Assembly (NCBI RefSeq): GCF_016839145.1
Contig: NZ_CP069304.1
Coordinates: forward strand, 620,001 to 684,000
DNA: 64,000 bases
DNA from: Shinella sp. PSBB067
Lineage (GTDB): Bacteria > Pseudomonadota > Alphaproteobacteria > Rhizobiales > Rhizobiaceae
Direction: 5' to 3'
Shown here piece after piece: positions 15,448 through 23,843 of the stretch. Position 1 is the stretch's first letter; each line of letters starts with the position of its first letter. The notes beneath the pieces are model-generated. The model made no database searches, was not told the origin of the DNA, and saw only the letters and a program-made list of their open reading frames with translations. Both the position numbers and the translations under genes were made by a program.

Positions 15448-16536
15448 TCAAAGCCGTGCGACGGAGCCGCGCTCGATCAGTTCCGCGGGCATCAGCACGG
15501 TGCGCGGGGGATAATCCTCGCCGCGAATGCGCTCCAGCAGCATCCGCGCCGCCGCCTCGCCCATGGCCAGGCGCGGCTGCGCGACGGTGGTGATGCCGGG
15601 CCGGTGGAAGCTCATCCAGTCGAGGTCGTCGAAGCAGATGATCGAGATGTCCTGCGGGATGGAGATCTGCATCTCGGCGAGCGCCCGCATCGTGCCTTCG
15701 GACATGGTGCCGTCCGTGGTGAAGAGCGCGGTCGGCGCTTCGGGGGCGGTCATCAGGCCGGGCACAACGGCCTGCGCGGCAAGGGCCGAATAGCTTCCGG
15801 CCCGCAGCGTCAGGCGCGGGTCGACGGGCAGGCCCTCGATCCGGTGGGCGCGGATATAGCCGAGAAGACGCTGCCAGCTCGGATAGAGCGTCTCGCTTTC
15901 GATCGGATCGCCGGCGATGGCGCGGGCGAGGAAGGTGTCGAGACCGCCGCTTTCCTCATCGACGAGTTCGGCCACGATGCCGATGCGGCGATGGCCGGCG
16001 GCGATCAGATGGCGCACGGCCTGTTCGGCGGCGGCGATGTTGTCGGTCGCCACGCGGTCGACCATCAGGCCGGCGACGGCGCGATCGATCAGCACGAGCG
16101 GCACGCCCATGGCCCGCAGATTGTGCAGGTGCCGCGCCTTGCGCGTGTCGCTCGGGGTGACGATCAGCCCGTCCACCTGCTTTTGCGCCAAAAGCTCGAC
16201 CGAATGGACCTCCTTGGGCTGGGCCTCGTCGCTGTTGGTGATCAGCAGGCCGAAGCCGTTGGCCTCCGCCACGTTGGAAATGCCGCGCAGCACCGAGGCG
16301 TAGAACGGGTTCTGGATGTCGCCGGCGACGACGCCGAGCGTGCGGGTCTTGCCGGTGATCAGGCTGCGCGCCAGCGCATTGGGCCGGTAGCCGAGGCTCT
16401 GCGCGGCCTTGAGGACCTGTTCCTTCTTGTCCTCGCTGGTATAGCCGTAACCGCCGAGCACGCGTCCGGCGGTCGCCGTGGAAACGCCGGCTGCCCGCGC
16501 AACATCCGTGATCGTTGCCTTGCTTTTCGGAGCCAC
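15448..16536 (-). CDS. LacI-family transcriptional regulator (first copy)
   Basis: A 362-residue repressor with an N-terminal LacI helix-turn-helix (ITDVARAAGVSTATAGRVLG) and hinge (SLGYRPNALARSL). The periplasmic-binding-protein-like effector domain has GVVAGDIQNPFYASVLRG and PTALFTTDGTMSEGTMRA. I prefer a GTG start at 16536 because AGAGGA lies 7 bp upstream; a TTG two codons earlier is too close to that site. It sits between the kinase gene and the divergent ABC importer and is flanked by TGAGAACGTTCTCA-type palindromes, including a weak one in its own promoter. It probably represses the first Frl-like gene set and responds to a glycated substrate or sugar phosphate. Confidence 0.93.
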   Translation of the reverse strand: MAPKSKATITDVARAAGVSTATAGRVLGGYGYTSEDKKEQVLKAAQSLGYRPNALARSLITGKTRTLGVVAGDIQNPFYASVLRGISNVAEANGFGLLITNSDEAQPKEVHSVELLAQKQVDGLIVTPSDTRKARHLHNLRAMGVPLVLIDRAVAGLMVDRVATDNIAAAEQAVRHLIAAGHRRIGIVAELVDEESGGLDTFLARAIAGDPIESETLYPSWQRLLGYIRAHRIEGLPVDPRLTLRAGSYSALAAQAVVPGLMTAPEAPTALFTTDGTMSEGTMRALAEMQISIPQDISIICFDDLDWMSFHRPGITTVAQPRLAMGEAAARMLLERIRGEDYPPRTVLMPAELIERGSVARL

Positions 16537-16569
16537 TGGCAATTCCTCTCACAATTTGAGCCGCCGAAA

Positions 16570-16583
16570 TGAGAATTTTATCA
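16570..16583. promoter_or_regulatory. Weak LacI operator match in regulator promoter
   Basis: TGAGAATTTTATCA matches 11 of 14 positions of the TGAGAACGTTCTCA palindrome and lies 33 bp upstream of the LacI gene start. It could mediate autoregulation. The low match makes it tentative. Confidence 0.4.
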
Positions 16584-16711
16584 TGCTTCGGTTTGGAGAA
16601 AATGGCAGCTCTTCTTAGGTGTTAACAGATCGGCGATGGTTTTCAACGTCTCTGGGCGCTTCTTCCTGTTAAGTCATGCTTGACGGATGGGCAATCTCCG
16701 TGTCTCATATG

Positions 16712-16725
16712 TGAGAACGTTCTCG
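16712..16725. promoter_or_regulatory. LacI-family operator
   Basis: TGAGAACGTTCTCG, 13 of 14 positions of the perfect palindrome at 15227. It lies 71 bp before the ATG of the amino-acid-type binding protein gene, in the divergent region shared with the LacI regulator. Confidence 0.75.
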
Positions 16726-16796
16726 CGACTTTGAAAAAGGGGAACCGGAGAGCGCCATCGCGAGCCCGCGGGGTTCGCCACAACAAGGAGGTCGTC

Positions 16797-17642
16797 ATGT
16801 TTAAATCCATTCTGGCCGGATGCGTCCTGAGCGCCGCTTTGGCGATGCCGGCGCTGGCCGATGTCATTCCCGCGCTGCACGATGCGCTGCCGCAGGAATA
16901 CAGGGACAACGGCATCAAGGCCGCGGTCTTCAACGACTGGGCGCCGGACGAGTACCAGGACGCCGACGGCCAGCTCAAGGGCTGGAGCGTCGACATCGCC
17001 AAGGAGATGGAGCAGCGCCTCGGCGTGACCTTCACCTTCGAGGGCACGAGCTTCGACGCCATCATTCCGGGCCTGCAGTCCAAGCGTTTCGACGCGGGCT
17101 TCTCGTCCTTCGGCACCACGGCGGAGCGCCTGAAGACGCTCGACTTCGTGTCCCAGCGCCGGATCGGCACCTCCTTCGCCTACCCGGCGGACAGCACGCT
17201 GGACATCAAGTCGGCGGGCGATGCCTGCGGCCTGACGGTCGCCGTGCTCAACGGTTCCTGGGACATCGGCCTTCTCGAAAGGCTGAACGCCAACGAGTGC
17301 AAGGACAAGCCGGTCGTCATGCAGACCCATGGCACGCAGGCGCAGGCCGAGCTTGCCGTGCGCTCCAACCGCGCGCAGGCCACGGTGGGCGGATCGGTCA
17401 AGCTGGCCTATATGGCAAAGCAGACGGGTGACCTCAAGGTGTCCGATCTGGTCCTTTCGCCGGTCAATAGCTGCATTGGCGTGCGCAAGGGCGATCCGCT
17501 CGGCCAGGTGCTGACGGATACGATCCAGTCGATGATCGACGACGGCACCTATGAGAAGATCATGGCCAAGTGGGGCCTCGACGACAGCGGCATGCTGACC
17601 AAGGCGCTGCTGATCACGGAAGAGAACCCGGCCGATCTTTGA
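16797..17642 (+). CDS. ABC transporter substrate-binding protein, polar amino acid type (family 3)
   Basis: A 281-residue periplasmic binding protein. The signal peptide (FKSILAGCVLSAALAMPALA, cleaved near residue 21) is followed by the family 3 signature region (GWSVDIAKEMEQRLGVTFTF and GLQSKRFDAGFSSFGTTAER). The C-terminal lobe ends in a helix typical of the family (TYEKIMAKWGLDDSG). AAGGAGG sits 6 bp before the ATG. It delivers substrate to the permease and ATPase encoded next. This class usually binds amino acids and opines, which fits an amino-acid-bearing substrate such as a glycated amino acid. A LacI operator lies upstream and a strong intergenic hairpin follows the stop. Confidence 0.92.
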   Translation: MFKSILAGCVLSAALAMPALADVIPALHDALPQEYRDNGIKAAVFNDWAPDEYQDADGQLKGWSVDIAKEMEQRLGVTFTFEGTSFDAIIPGLQSKRFDAGFSSFGTTAERLKTLDFVSQRRIGTSFAYPADSTLDIKSAGDACGLTVAVLNGSWDIGLLERLNANECKDKPVVMQTHGTQAQAELAVRSNRAQATVGGSVKLAYMAKQTGDLKVSDLVLSPVNSCIGVRKGDPLGQVLTDTIQSMIDDGTYEKIMAKWGLDDSGMLTKALLITEENPADL

Positions 17643-17669
17643 GCCGCCTGTCTTGCCGCGTGCAAATCC

Positions 17670-17698
17670 ATCCGGTCCGGACGCGCTTCGGGCCGGAT
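17670..17698 (+). repeat. Intergenic hairpin between binding-protein and permease genes
   Basis: A 10-bp stem (ATCCGGTCCG pairing with CGGGCCGGAT, one G-U pair) with a 9-nt loop. It lies in the 89-bp gap after the binding protein gene. Such stems often stabilise the upstream binding-protein mRNA and lower expression of the permease. A related stem sharing CCGGTCCGG occurs at 28343. Confidence 0.6.
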
Positions 17699-17731
17699 CA
17701 GGCAGTCCCGGACGGCCAGCAAGGAATGACG

Positions 17732-18655
17732 ATGTCTGAAAAACCACTCTCCCGCCCCTCGATCCACGATGTGAAGCCCATCGCGGTGCCGAAGATCGGC
17801 CACTGGATCGGCGGGGTGGCGCTTGCCGTTCTCGCGGTCGTCTTCCTGCAGGTGCTCGTCACCAACAAGAACATGCAATGGAGCGTGGTCGCCGAATACA
17901 TGTTCAGCCGGCCGATCCTTTCGGGTCTCGGCATGACGCTGCTGCTGACGGTGCTTGCCATGGTGCTCGGCCTGGCGATCGGCGTCGTGCTCGCCATCAT
18001 GCGCCTTTCGGCCAGCAGCGTCTTCCGGTCGGTAAGCTGGGGCTGGATCTGGTTCTTTCGCGGCGTGCCGCCGCTGGTGCAGATGATCTTCTGGTACAAT
18101 CTCGCGCTGCTTCTGCCGGAGATCTCGATCGGCATCCCGTTCGACGGGCCGAAGCTTTTCTCCTGGAATACCAACGCGCTCATCACGCCCTTCAGCGCGG
18201 CCATCATGGGCCTTGCCTTCACCGAGAGCGCCTATGCCGCCGAGATGATCCGCGCCGGCATCCAGGCGATCAATGCCGGCCAGACGGAAGCGGCCGCCAC
18301 GCTCGGCATGACGCGCGGCCAGACGCTTCGCCGCATCGTGCTGCCGCAGGCGCTGCGCATCGTCATTCCGCCCATCGGCAACGACACGATCTCGATGCTG
18401 AAATTCACCTCGCTCGTCTCCGTGCTGGCGCTGCCCGACCTGCTCTATTCCGCGCAGATGGTCTATGCGCGCACCTACCAGACCGTGCCGCTGCTGCTGG
18501 TCGCGACCATCTGGTATCTCGTGCTCACCACCGTCCTGACGGTCGTCGAGCATGCCGTCGAGCACCGGTTGAAATCCGAACACCGCGCGGGTGCGAAGAA
18601 GGCGGGCGGATTTTTCCCCTTCCGCCTGTTCGCGCGCCAGCAGGAGGCCCTTTGA
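17732..18655 (+). CDS. ABC transporter permease, polar amino acid type
   Basis: A 307-residue inner-membrane permease of the HisM/GlnP family with a cytoplasmic N-terminal extension of about 25 residues and five or so membrane segments. The diagnostic segment [17 protein letters not shown] and the EAA loop ([20 protein letters not shown]) identify the family. The second of two nearby ATGs (17732) is preferred because AAGGA lies 7 bp upstream. Its stop overlaps the ATPase start as TGATG. It forms the pore for the binding protein encoded upstream. Confidence 0.92.
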   Translation: MSEKPLSRPSIHDVKPIAVPKIGHWIGGVALAVLAVVFLQVLVTNKNMQWSVVAEYMFSRPILSGLGMTLLLTVLAMVLGLAIGVVLAIMRLSASSVFRSVSWGWIWFFRGVPPLVQMIFWYNLALLLPEISIGIPFDGPKLFSWNTNALITPFSAAIMGLAFTESAYAAEMIRAGIQAINAGQTEAAATLGMTRGQTLRRIVLPQALRIVIPPIGNDTISMLKFTSLVSVLALPDLLYSAQMVYARTYQTVPLLLVATIWYLVLTTVLTVVEHAVEHRLKSEHRAGAKKAGGFFPFRLFARQQEAL

Positions 18656-19443
18656 TGGACGACCAGATGACCGCCGAACCGCTGCTGAAGGTCGAGCGCC
18701 TGCGCAAGAGCTTCGGCGCCCATGAGGTGCTGTGCGGGATCGACGTGGCGGTGATGCGCGGCGACGTGACCTGCATCGTCGGCCCGTCCGGTTCCGGCAA
18801 GAGCACGCTGCTGCGCTGCCTCAACTATCTCGAAAAGCCGACGGGCGGCGCGATCTTCCTGCATGGCGAACCCGTCGGCGTGCGCTGGAAGGGCGACAGG
18901 CTCTACGAGATGAGCTTCAACGAGCTCGCCCGCCAGCGCCAGCGCATGGGCATGGTATTCCAGGGCTTCCATCTGTTCCCGCACAAGACCGTGCTGGAAA
19001 ACGTCATCGAGGCGCCGGTCCTCGTCAAGCGCGTGCCGCGGGCCGCGGCGGTCGAGGAGGCGATGGTGCTTCTGGACCGCGTCGGCATGAAGGAGCGGGC
19101 GGACTATTATCCCGCGCAGCTTTCCGGCGGCCAGCAGCAGCGCGCGGCGATTGCCCGCTCGCTGGCGATGAAGCCCGATGTCATGCTGTTCGACGAGCCG
19201 ACCTCGGCGCTCGACCCCGAGCTCGTCGGCGAGGTCCTTGCCGTCATGCGCAAGCTTGCCGACGACGGCATGACCATGGTCGTCGTCACCCATGAAATGG
19301 GTTTTGCGCGCGACGTCGCCGACCACCTGATCTTCATGGACGGCGGGGTGATCGTCGAGCAGGGCCGGCCGGCCGACGTGCTGACGCGCCCGCAGCACGA
19401 TCGTACGCGGGCGTTCCTGGCGCGCGTGCTGGCTGACGCGTGA
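18655..19443 (+). CDS. ABC transporter ATP-binding protein, polar amino acid type
   Basis: A 262-residue GlnQ/HisP-family ATPase with Walker A (GPSGSGKST), Q loop ([10 protein letters not shown]), signature LSGGQQQR, Walker B ([13 protein letters not shown]) and the H loop ([12 protein letters not shown]). The insertion [20 protein letters not shown] near residue 65-85 is longer than in GlnQ but is seen in opine and histidine importers. The start overlaps the permease stop (TGATG). It ends 4 bp from the convergent cyclodeaminase-like gene, leaving no room for a private terminator. Confidence 0.94.
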   Translation: MDDQMTAEPLLKVERLRKSFGAHEVLCGIDVAVMRGDVTCIVGPSGSGKSTLLRCLNYLEKPTGGAIFLHGEPVGVRWKGDRLYEMSFNELARQRQRMGMVFQGFHLFPHKTVLENVIEAPVLVKRVPRAAAVEEAMVLLDRVGMKERADYYPAQLSGGQQQRAAIARSLAMKPDVMLFDEPTSALDPELVGEVLAVMRKLADDGMTMVVVTHEMGFARDVADHLIFMDGGVIVEQGRPADVLTRPQHDRTRAFLARVLADA

Positions 19444-19447
19444 GGCG

Positions 19448-20386
19448 TCAGCCGAGCGTCTGTCCCAGCGCGGATGCGGTGAAAAGGTCGAGATGGGCGC
19501 CGCCGTTGTTCTTGAACACGGTGATTTCTTCGGCGTTCCTGCGGCCTTGTGCCTTCCCCTGGACGAGTTCGAACAGGTCGGCCTTCACGGCATCCCAGGT
19601 GATCGCGCCGGAGGCGACGGCCTGCGACAGGTCCCCGCCGCCCTCGATGTTGTTGCGGCTGTCGACGAAGATCGTGCCGCGCGCCAGCGCCGCATCGTCC
19701 GCCTCGCGAAGCGTCGGCAGGTAGGCGCCGGCGAGGTCGAGATGGCTGCCGGGCCGCAGCAGCGCACCCTTGACCAGCGCCGTATCCGACATGGTGACGC
19801 AGGACACGACATCGGCGCGGGCGACCGCGCCGTCGAGGTCGCCGCTCGCCGCCGCATCGATGCCTTTCTCCCGCAGCCCGGCCGCGACGGCCTCGGCGCG
19901 GGCGGCGGTGCGGTTCCAGATGACGACCCGCCGCAGCGAAGGCCGGGCGGCAATATGCGCCTCGGCGAAATGCGGCGCGAGGGCGCCGGCGCCGACGATC
20001 AGCAGGTCCTCCACGTCGTCGCGGGCGAGGATGGCGGCGCCGAGAGCGGAATCGGCGGCGGTCTTGCGCGCCGTCATGGCCGCGCCGTCGGCGACGAGCA
20101 GCGGGCCGCCCGTGCCGCCGTCGAACAGCGCGACCAGCCCCTGGACGGCGGGCTGCGGTGGCTGCAGGCGTGCGTTCTGCGGGAAGACGCCGACCATCTT
20201 CACGACGATCGGGCCGGCGGGCGCCCAGCCGGGCAGGGTGACGAACTGCGCGTCGCCGCCGGCCGGGTCGGACTGCACCACGACCTCGCACGCGGGCATG
20301 GCCCCGCGATGGGCCTTCCGCAGCGCCTCGATCAGGAACGGCCAGTCAAGCGCCGCGTGAACGGCGGCCGCGTCGAAAACATGCAT
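19448..20386 (-). CDS. Ornithine cyclodeaminase / mu-crystallin family protein
   Basis: A 312-residue NAD(P)-binding enzyme of the ornithine cyclodeaminase family, whose members cyclodeaminate ornithine to proline, reduce imino acids, or act as alanine dehydrogenase. Conserved elements are the substrate-region Lys in VVKMVGVFPQN, the Rossmann turn LLIVGAGALAPHFAEAH, the VVSCVTMSDTALV segment and the HLDLAGAYLPTLREAD motif. It is the last gene of a leftward three-gene unit (SIS protein, GntR regulator, this enzyme) with gaps of 18 and 10 bp. In this context it may process the amino acid or imine released from a glycated substrate; this is inference. The substrate cannot be read from the sequence. 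Confidence 0.88.
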   Translation of the reverse strand: MHVFDAAAVHAALDWPFLIEALRKAHRGAMPACEVVVQSDPAGGDAQFVTLPGWAPAGPIVVKMVGVFPQNARLQPPQPAVQGLVALFDGGTGGPLLVADGAAMTARKTAADSALGAAILARDDVEDLLIVGAGALAPHFAEAHIAARPSLRRVVIWNRTAARAEAVAAGLREKGIDAAASGDLDGAVARADVVSCVTMSDTALVKGALLRPGSHLDLAGAYLPTLREADDAALARGTIFVDSRNNIEGGGDLSQAVASGAITWDAVKADLFELVQGKAQGRRNAEEITVFKNNGGAHLDLFTASALGQTLG

Positions 20387-20396
20387 GTCGAACCTT

Positions 20397-21107
20397 TCAG
20401 GTCTTGAGGGTATAGGTGACCAGATGGCTTGGGGTTACGAGCTGCGACAGGGCGAGCGGGCGCCCTTCGGCGTCGGTGACGATCTTCTCGATCCGGTAGA
20501 CCGGCTGGGCGGCCGTGATGGCCAGGATGTCGCGCTCACTGGCCGAGGCGAAGCCGACATCGATCTGCCGTTCCGCATGGGCCGGCTCGATGCCGGCCTT
20601 GTCGCGCAGCGCCGCGAAGAAGGAGCCGCCCCTTGCGACCGGGGCGATGACGTCGGGAAAGCGCTGCGGATCGAACCAGAGCGTTTCGAGCGTCATCGGC
20701 CGTCCGTCGTCCTCCAGCAGCCGGTCGAAGCGGATCAGCGCTCCGGCCCGCAGCCGGGCGCGGATGGCCGGCGCGTCGGGATTGTCGTCGCGCGACAGGA
20801 TGCGGTGGCCGGCCTTTCGGCCGAGCCCGTCCATCGTCTCGGAGAAGCCGGAGAGCGAAACGAGCGTCTGGCGCACCTTGCCGGGCATGACGATGGTGCC
20901 GCGGCCCTGCTGGCGCTGCAGGCGGCCATCGGCGCAAAGCTCGCCGATCGCGCGCCTGAGGGTGATCCGGCTGACGCCGTACTGCGCCATGAGCTCCGGT
21001 TCGGTGGGCAGGAAGCTGCCCTCGGCATACTGGCCGGCGTCGATGCCGGAAAGGATCGAGCGCCGGACCTGTTCGTAGAGCGGCAAGAGGTTTGCTTGGT
21101 CTTCCAT
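20397..21107 (-). CDS. GntR-family (HutC/UTRA) transcriptional regulator, FrlR-like
   Basis: A 236-residue repressor with an N-terminal GntR winged helix (residues ~8-75, YGVSRITLRRAIGELCADGRL, then the wing RQQGRGTIV) and a UTRA effector domain ending SQLVTPSHLVTYTLKT. FrlR of the fructoselysine operon belongs to this group, and the protein is encoded between an FrlB-like gene and a cyclodeaminase-like gene. The 18-bp palindrome 23 bp before the first gene of this operon is the likely binding site, so it should autoregulate the operon. The effector is probably a phosphorylated sugar derivative, as in other UTRA proteins. Confidence 0.93.
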   Translation of the reverse strand: MEDQANLLPLYEQVRRSILSGIDAGQYAEGSFLPTEPELMAQYGVSRITLRRAIGELCADGRLQRQQGRGTIVMPGKVRQTLVSLSGFSETMDGLGRKAGHRILSRDDNPDAPAIRARLRAGALIRFDRLLEDDGRPMTLETLWFDPQRFPDVIAPVARGGSFFAALRDKAGIEPAHAERQIDVGFASASERDILAITAAQPVYRIEKIVTDAEGRPLALSQLVTPSHLVTYTLKT

Positions 21108-21125
21108 CCGCTCTTCCGGGCTTTC

Positions 21126-22127
21126 TCAGTAGCTGATCTTCTTCATGTAGCGCCGCGCCGCCAGCATTTCGTGCTTGCGCAGGTCGGCGATCTTATAGGC
21201 GAAACGCCAGAGCGTGTCGAAGAAGATCAGTGGCACGACATTGCCGCGCAGCCGCGGGTCGATGCCGGCAAGATCGAGCTTCTCGGCGTCGAGAACGAGG
21301 ATGTTCTCGGCCGAGCCGAAGCGGTGCAGGAATTCATCGGCGCGCTCCTCGAGCGGGCGCGTGCTGTCGAGGCCCTTCATGAGGATGAAGGCGCGGTCCT
21401 TGTCGAGCACCTCGAAGGGGCCGTGGAAGAACTCATTGGCATGGATCGCCTGGCTGTTGATCCACTGCATCTCCATGAGCACGCAGATGGCGAAGGAGTA
21501 GGCCGCGCCGTAGCTCGCGCCGCTGGCGACGGTGTAGATCACGTCCTCTTTCGCAAAGCGCGGCGCGTAGTCCTCGAACATAGGCGCGAAGGCGGCATGC
21601 GCCCGGTCGATCGCCGGCTGCAGGGCGGCAAGGCTTTCGATCAGCGTCCCGGTCAGGTCCTCGCCGCCGGCCAGCGCCACGAGGCCGAGGACGATCTGGT
21701 AAATCCGCGCATAGTTGCTGTCCTTCGCATCGATCGGCACGCCGGTCGTGTAGGGCGCCTCGAAGCCGACGACGTGATCCACCGCCTTGCCGAGCGGCGA
21801 GGCCGGCTCGACCGTCAGGCCGATGGTTTTGGCACCTTGGGCGCGGGCAAATTCGGCCGCGGCGGTGGTCTCCTTCGTGGTGCCGGTCATCGAGCAGAGG
21901 ATGACCAGCGAATTCGCATCGAGGGCGCGGGGCGCGCGGGCGACGAACTCGGCGGCATTGTAGACATCCGAGGGCAGCGGCGAATGCTGGTCGAGCAGGA
22001 ACTTCGCCGGATGCATGATCGACAGCGATCCGCCGCAGGCGACGAAGAAGACATGCTTCACCGATTTTGCATCCAGGGCGGAGAGCGCGGCGACGACGCC
22101 GGCGTCGAAGGCGGAGGGGAGGGACAT
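21126..22127 (-). CDS. SIS-domain protein, FrlB/fructosamine deglycase-like (first copy)
   Basis: A 333-residue protein of two SIS domains, related to AgaS/GlmS isomerase domains and to FrlB, which splits phosphorylated Amadori products into amino acid and glucose 6-phosphate. Motifs are HVFFVACGGSLSIMHPAKF in the first domain, ILCSMTGTTKETTAAAEF (phosphosugar-binding Ser/Thr cluster) and HANEFFHGPFEVLDKD in the second. It heads the operon with the GntR regulator and cyclodeaminase-like gene. It shares the GT(T)KE and FFHG patterns with the second copy at 27323, so the two are paralogues. The reaction is assigned by family and context, not proven. Confidence 0.88.
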   Translation of the reverse strand: MSLPSAFDAGVVAALSALDAKSVKHVFFVACGGSLSIMHPAKFLLDQHSPLPSDVYNAAEFVARAPRALDANSLVILCSMTGTTKETTAAAEFARAQGAKTIGLTVEPASPLGKAVDHVVGFEAPYTTGVPIDAKDSNYARIYQIVLGLVALAGGEDLTGTLIESLAALQPAIDRAHAAFAPMFEDYAPRFAKEDVIYTVASGASYGAAYSFAICVLMEMQWINSQAIHANEFFHGPFEVLDKDRAFILMKGLDSTRPLEERADEFLHRFGSAENILVLDAEKLDLAGIDPRLRGNVVPLIFFDTLWRFAYKIADLRKHEMLAARRYMKKISY

Positions 22128-22149
22128 GATCGGACCTTTCTATATGACG

Positions 22150-22167
22150 TTATAATACGTATTATAA
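22150..22167. promoter_or_regulatory. 18-bp perfect palindrome, candidate GntR/UTRA operator
   Basis: TTATAATACGTATTATAA lies 23 bp upstream of the FrlB-like gene and is strikingly AT-rich for this DNA. It contains TATAAT on both strands, so it may overlap -10 elements of divergent promoters. The GntR regulator two genes into the operon is the best candidate binder. Confidence 0.72.
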
Positions 22168-22212
22168 TCCGCATGGCGGCGTCAAGCAGGCTTGACACCC
22201 GGGACGAAATTT

Positions 22213-22226
22213 TGCGAACGTTCTCA
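22213..22226. promoter_or_regulatory. LacI-family operator in divergent promoter region
   Basis: TGCGAACGTTCTCA, 13 of 14 positions of the TGAGAACGTTCTCA palindrome. It lies between the leftward FrlB-like operon and the rightward flavoprotein gene (start 22274) and could affect both. It sits 46 bp from the 18-bp palindrome, implying dual control. Confidence 0.7.
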
Positions 22227-22273
22227 CATTCGATGCGAAAGTGGCTGGCCCGACCGTGGGCGGGGAGTTGAGC

Positions 22274-23767
22274 GTGAGCCGGATTTACGACACCGTGGTG
22301 ATCGGCGGCGGCATCATCGCCGCGGCGGCCGGGCAGCATCTTGCGGCGGCGGGCTATCGCACGCTGCTGGTCGAGCGCGACGACTATGGCGCGGGCACCT
22401 CCAGCCGGACCTCGCGCCTCCAGCATTGCGGGCTCGGCTATCTTTCCGCCGCCAGCGGCTCGATTGCGGCCTTTCTGCTCCATCCGCGCAGGGCCATCGA
22501 ATGTTTCAGCCTCATGCACCGCGCGATGCGCGGGCGGGCGGAGTTCGTGCGCCTGGCGCCCGAGCGGGTGAAGCCCGTCACCTTCATCGTCCCGCTGACG
22601 CCGGAAAACGCCATTCCCCGCTGGAAGGCGCGGCTCGCCTTCCGCCTGATGGCGGCCAGCGACGGCGGCGAAGTGCCGCTCGACCTTCGCATCCTGTCTG
22701 CCGCGGAGGCGCGGGCCCATCCGGCGCTTCAGGGCATGGCGGGGATCGAGCACATTCGCGGCGCGATGAGCTTCACCGAATACCAGTACCATTGGCCCGA
22801 GCGCATCGTCGTCGATACGGTCATGAAGGCGCGGGCGATCGGCATGGAGGCGCTGAACCATACCGCGGTGACGGGCCTGGCGCGGGAGGGCGATCTCTGG
22901 CGCGTCACGCTTGCGATGGCCGAGGGCACGCGGCATGTCCTGGCGCGCGCGGTCGTCAACTGCGCGGGCGTCTGGGTCGACGAGATCACCGCGCTGGCCG
23001 GCGCGCCGCATATCCGCAAGAATACCGGCGAAAAGGGCACGAACATCGTCCTGCGCCTGCCGGAAAGCCTGCGCGGCGCCGGTTTCGAGACCGTGACGGC
23101 GGCGGGGGCGCCCTTCTACCTGATCCCATGGGGCGAACTCCATTACGTCGGGCCATGGGATTGCGTCTCGGACGGCAGGCCGGAGGGGTTTCGCGCGGCC
23201 GAGGCGGAGATTTCGGCGATCCTCGACCAGCTCGGCCGCCTGTTTCCGGGCTTCGGCCGCACGCGCGAGGACGTGCTCTATGCCTGGGCGGGCGTGCGGC
23301 CGCGCAGCCTTGCCGGGGATGGCCGCAGCGCGGCCCCCGCCGTGCGCGAGCACGACCTGACAAGCGAAGGCCTGCCGAATGTCTTTGCCTTCACCGGCGG
23401 GCTGCTGATGACGCATCGCGATGCCGGGCGGCGGCTGACGCGGGCCGTCGCCCGCCGGCTGGCGCCATCGGGGCCGCGCCGTCCGCTCGATGCGCCGGTG
23501 CCGGCCTCTGCGGACATGGACCATGTGACGGAGGCCTCGGTCGCCCATGCCATCCTGAACGAGCAGGCGCAGACGCTCTCGGACATCCTGCGCCGCCGCC
23601 TTTCCGTCGGCTGGGAGCCGGATCTCGGCCGGCGCCATGCCGAAACGGTCGCCGGCCTTGCCGCCCCGCTTCTCGGCTGGACGCCGGAGGAGACGGCGGC
23701 GCAGGTTGCCGCGTTCATCGACGAGACCGCCACCGCGTTCAATCTGCGCACGGCCGGGCCGCGATAA
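22274..23767 (+). CDS. FAD-dependent oxidoreductase, GlpD-like
   Basis: A 497-residue flavoprotein. The dinucleotide-binding motif TVVIGGGIIAAAAGQHL near the N-terminus and the GTSSRTSRLQHCGLGYL segment resemble glycerol-3-phosphate dehydrogenase (GlpD). The YAWAGVRPRSLAGDG block and a GlpD-type C-terminal helical domain (residues ~400-495) are also present. It begins with a GTG (22274) preceded by GGGGAG; the longer open frame lacks a good start. The flanking genes handle glycated substrates, so it may oxidise a polyol phosphate or the sugar part of an opine-like compound. A LacI operator lies 48 bp upstream. Confidence 0.85.
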   Translation: MSRIYDTVVIGGGIIAAAAGQHLAAAGYRTLLVERDDYGAGTSSRTSRLQHCGLGYLSAASGSIAAFLLHPRRAIECFSLMHRAMRGRAEFVRLAPERVKPVTFIVPLTPENAIPRWKARLAFRLMAASDGGEVPLDLRILSAAEARAHPALQGMAGIEHIRGAMSFTEYQYHWPERIVVDTVMKARAIGMEALNHTAVTGLAREGDLWRVTLAMAEGTRHVLARAVVNCAGVWVDEITALAGAPHIRKNTGEKGTNIVLRLPESLRGAGFETVTAAGAPFYLIPWGELHYVGPWDCVSDGRPEGFRAAEAEISAILDQLGRLFPGFGRTREDVLYAWAGVRPRSLAGDGRSAAPAVREHDLTSEGLPNVFAFTGGLLMTHRDAGRRLTRAVARRLAPSGPRRPLDAPVPASADMDHVTEASVAHAILNEQAQTLSDILRRRLSVGWEPDLGRRHAETVAGLAAPLLGWTPEETAAQVAAFIDETATAFNLRTAGPR

Positions 23768-23781
23768 AGGGCGACTGGAAG

Positions 23782-23795
23782 AGAGAGCGTTCTCA
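23782..23795. promoter_or_regulatory. LacI operator match
   Basis: AGAGAGCGTTCTCA matches 12 of 14 positions of the cluster palindrome, with the right half-site intact. It lies 49 bp before the FrlC-like gene, within the 76-bp gap after the flavoprotein gene, suggesting an internal regulated promoter. Confidence 0.5.
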
Positions 23796-23843
23796 TAAAT
23801 CGACGACAACAGCCGCACCGGCGGCCATGGAGGAGGACAGGCG

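Noticed and set aside
15296..15514. Small plus-strand frame between kinase and LacI genes
   Set aside because: Runs into the end of the LacI gene on the other strand and lacks translation signals.
20385..22271. Long plus-strand frame over the GntR and SIS genes
   Set aside because: It crosses the operator region and two clear genes on the other strand; no recognisable domain.
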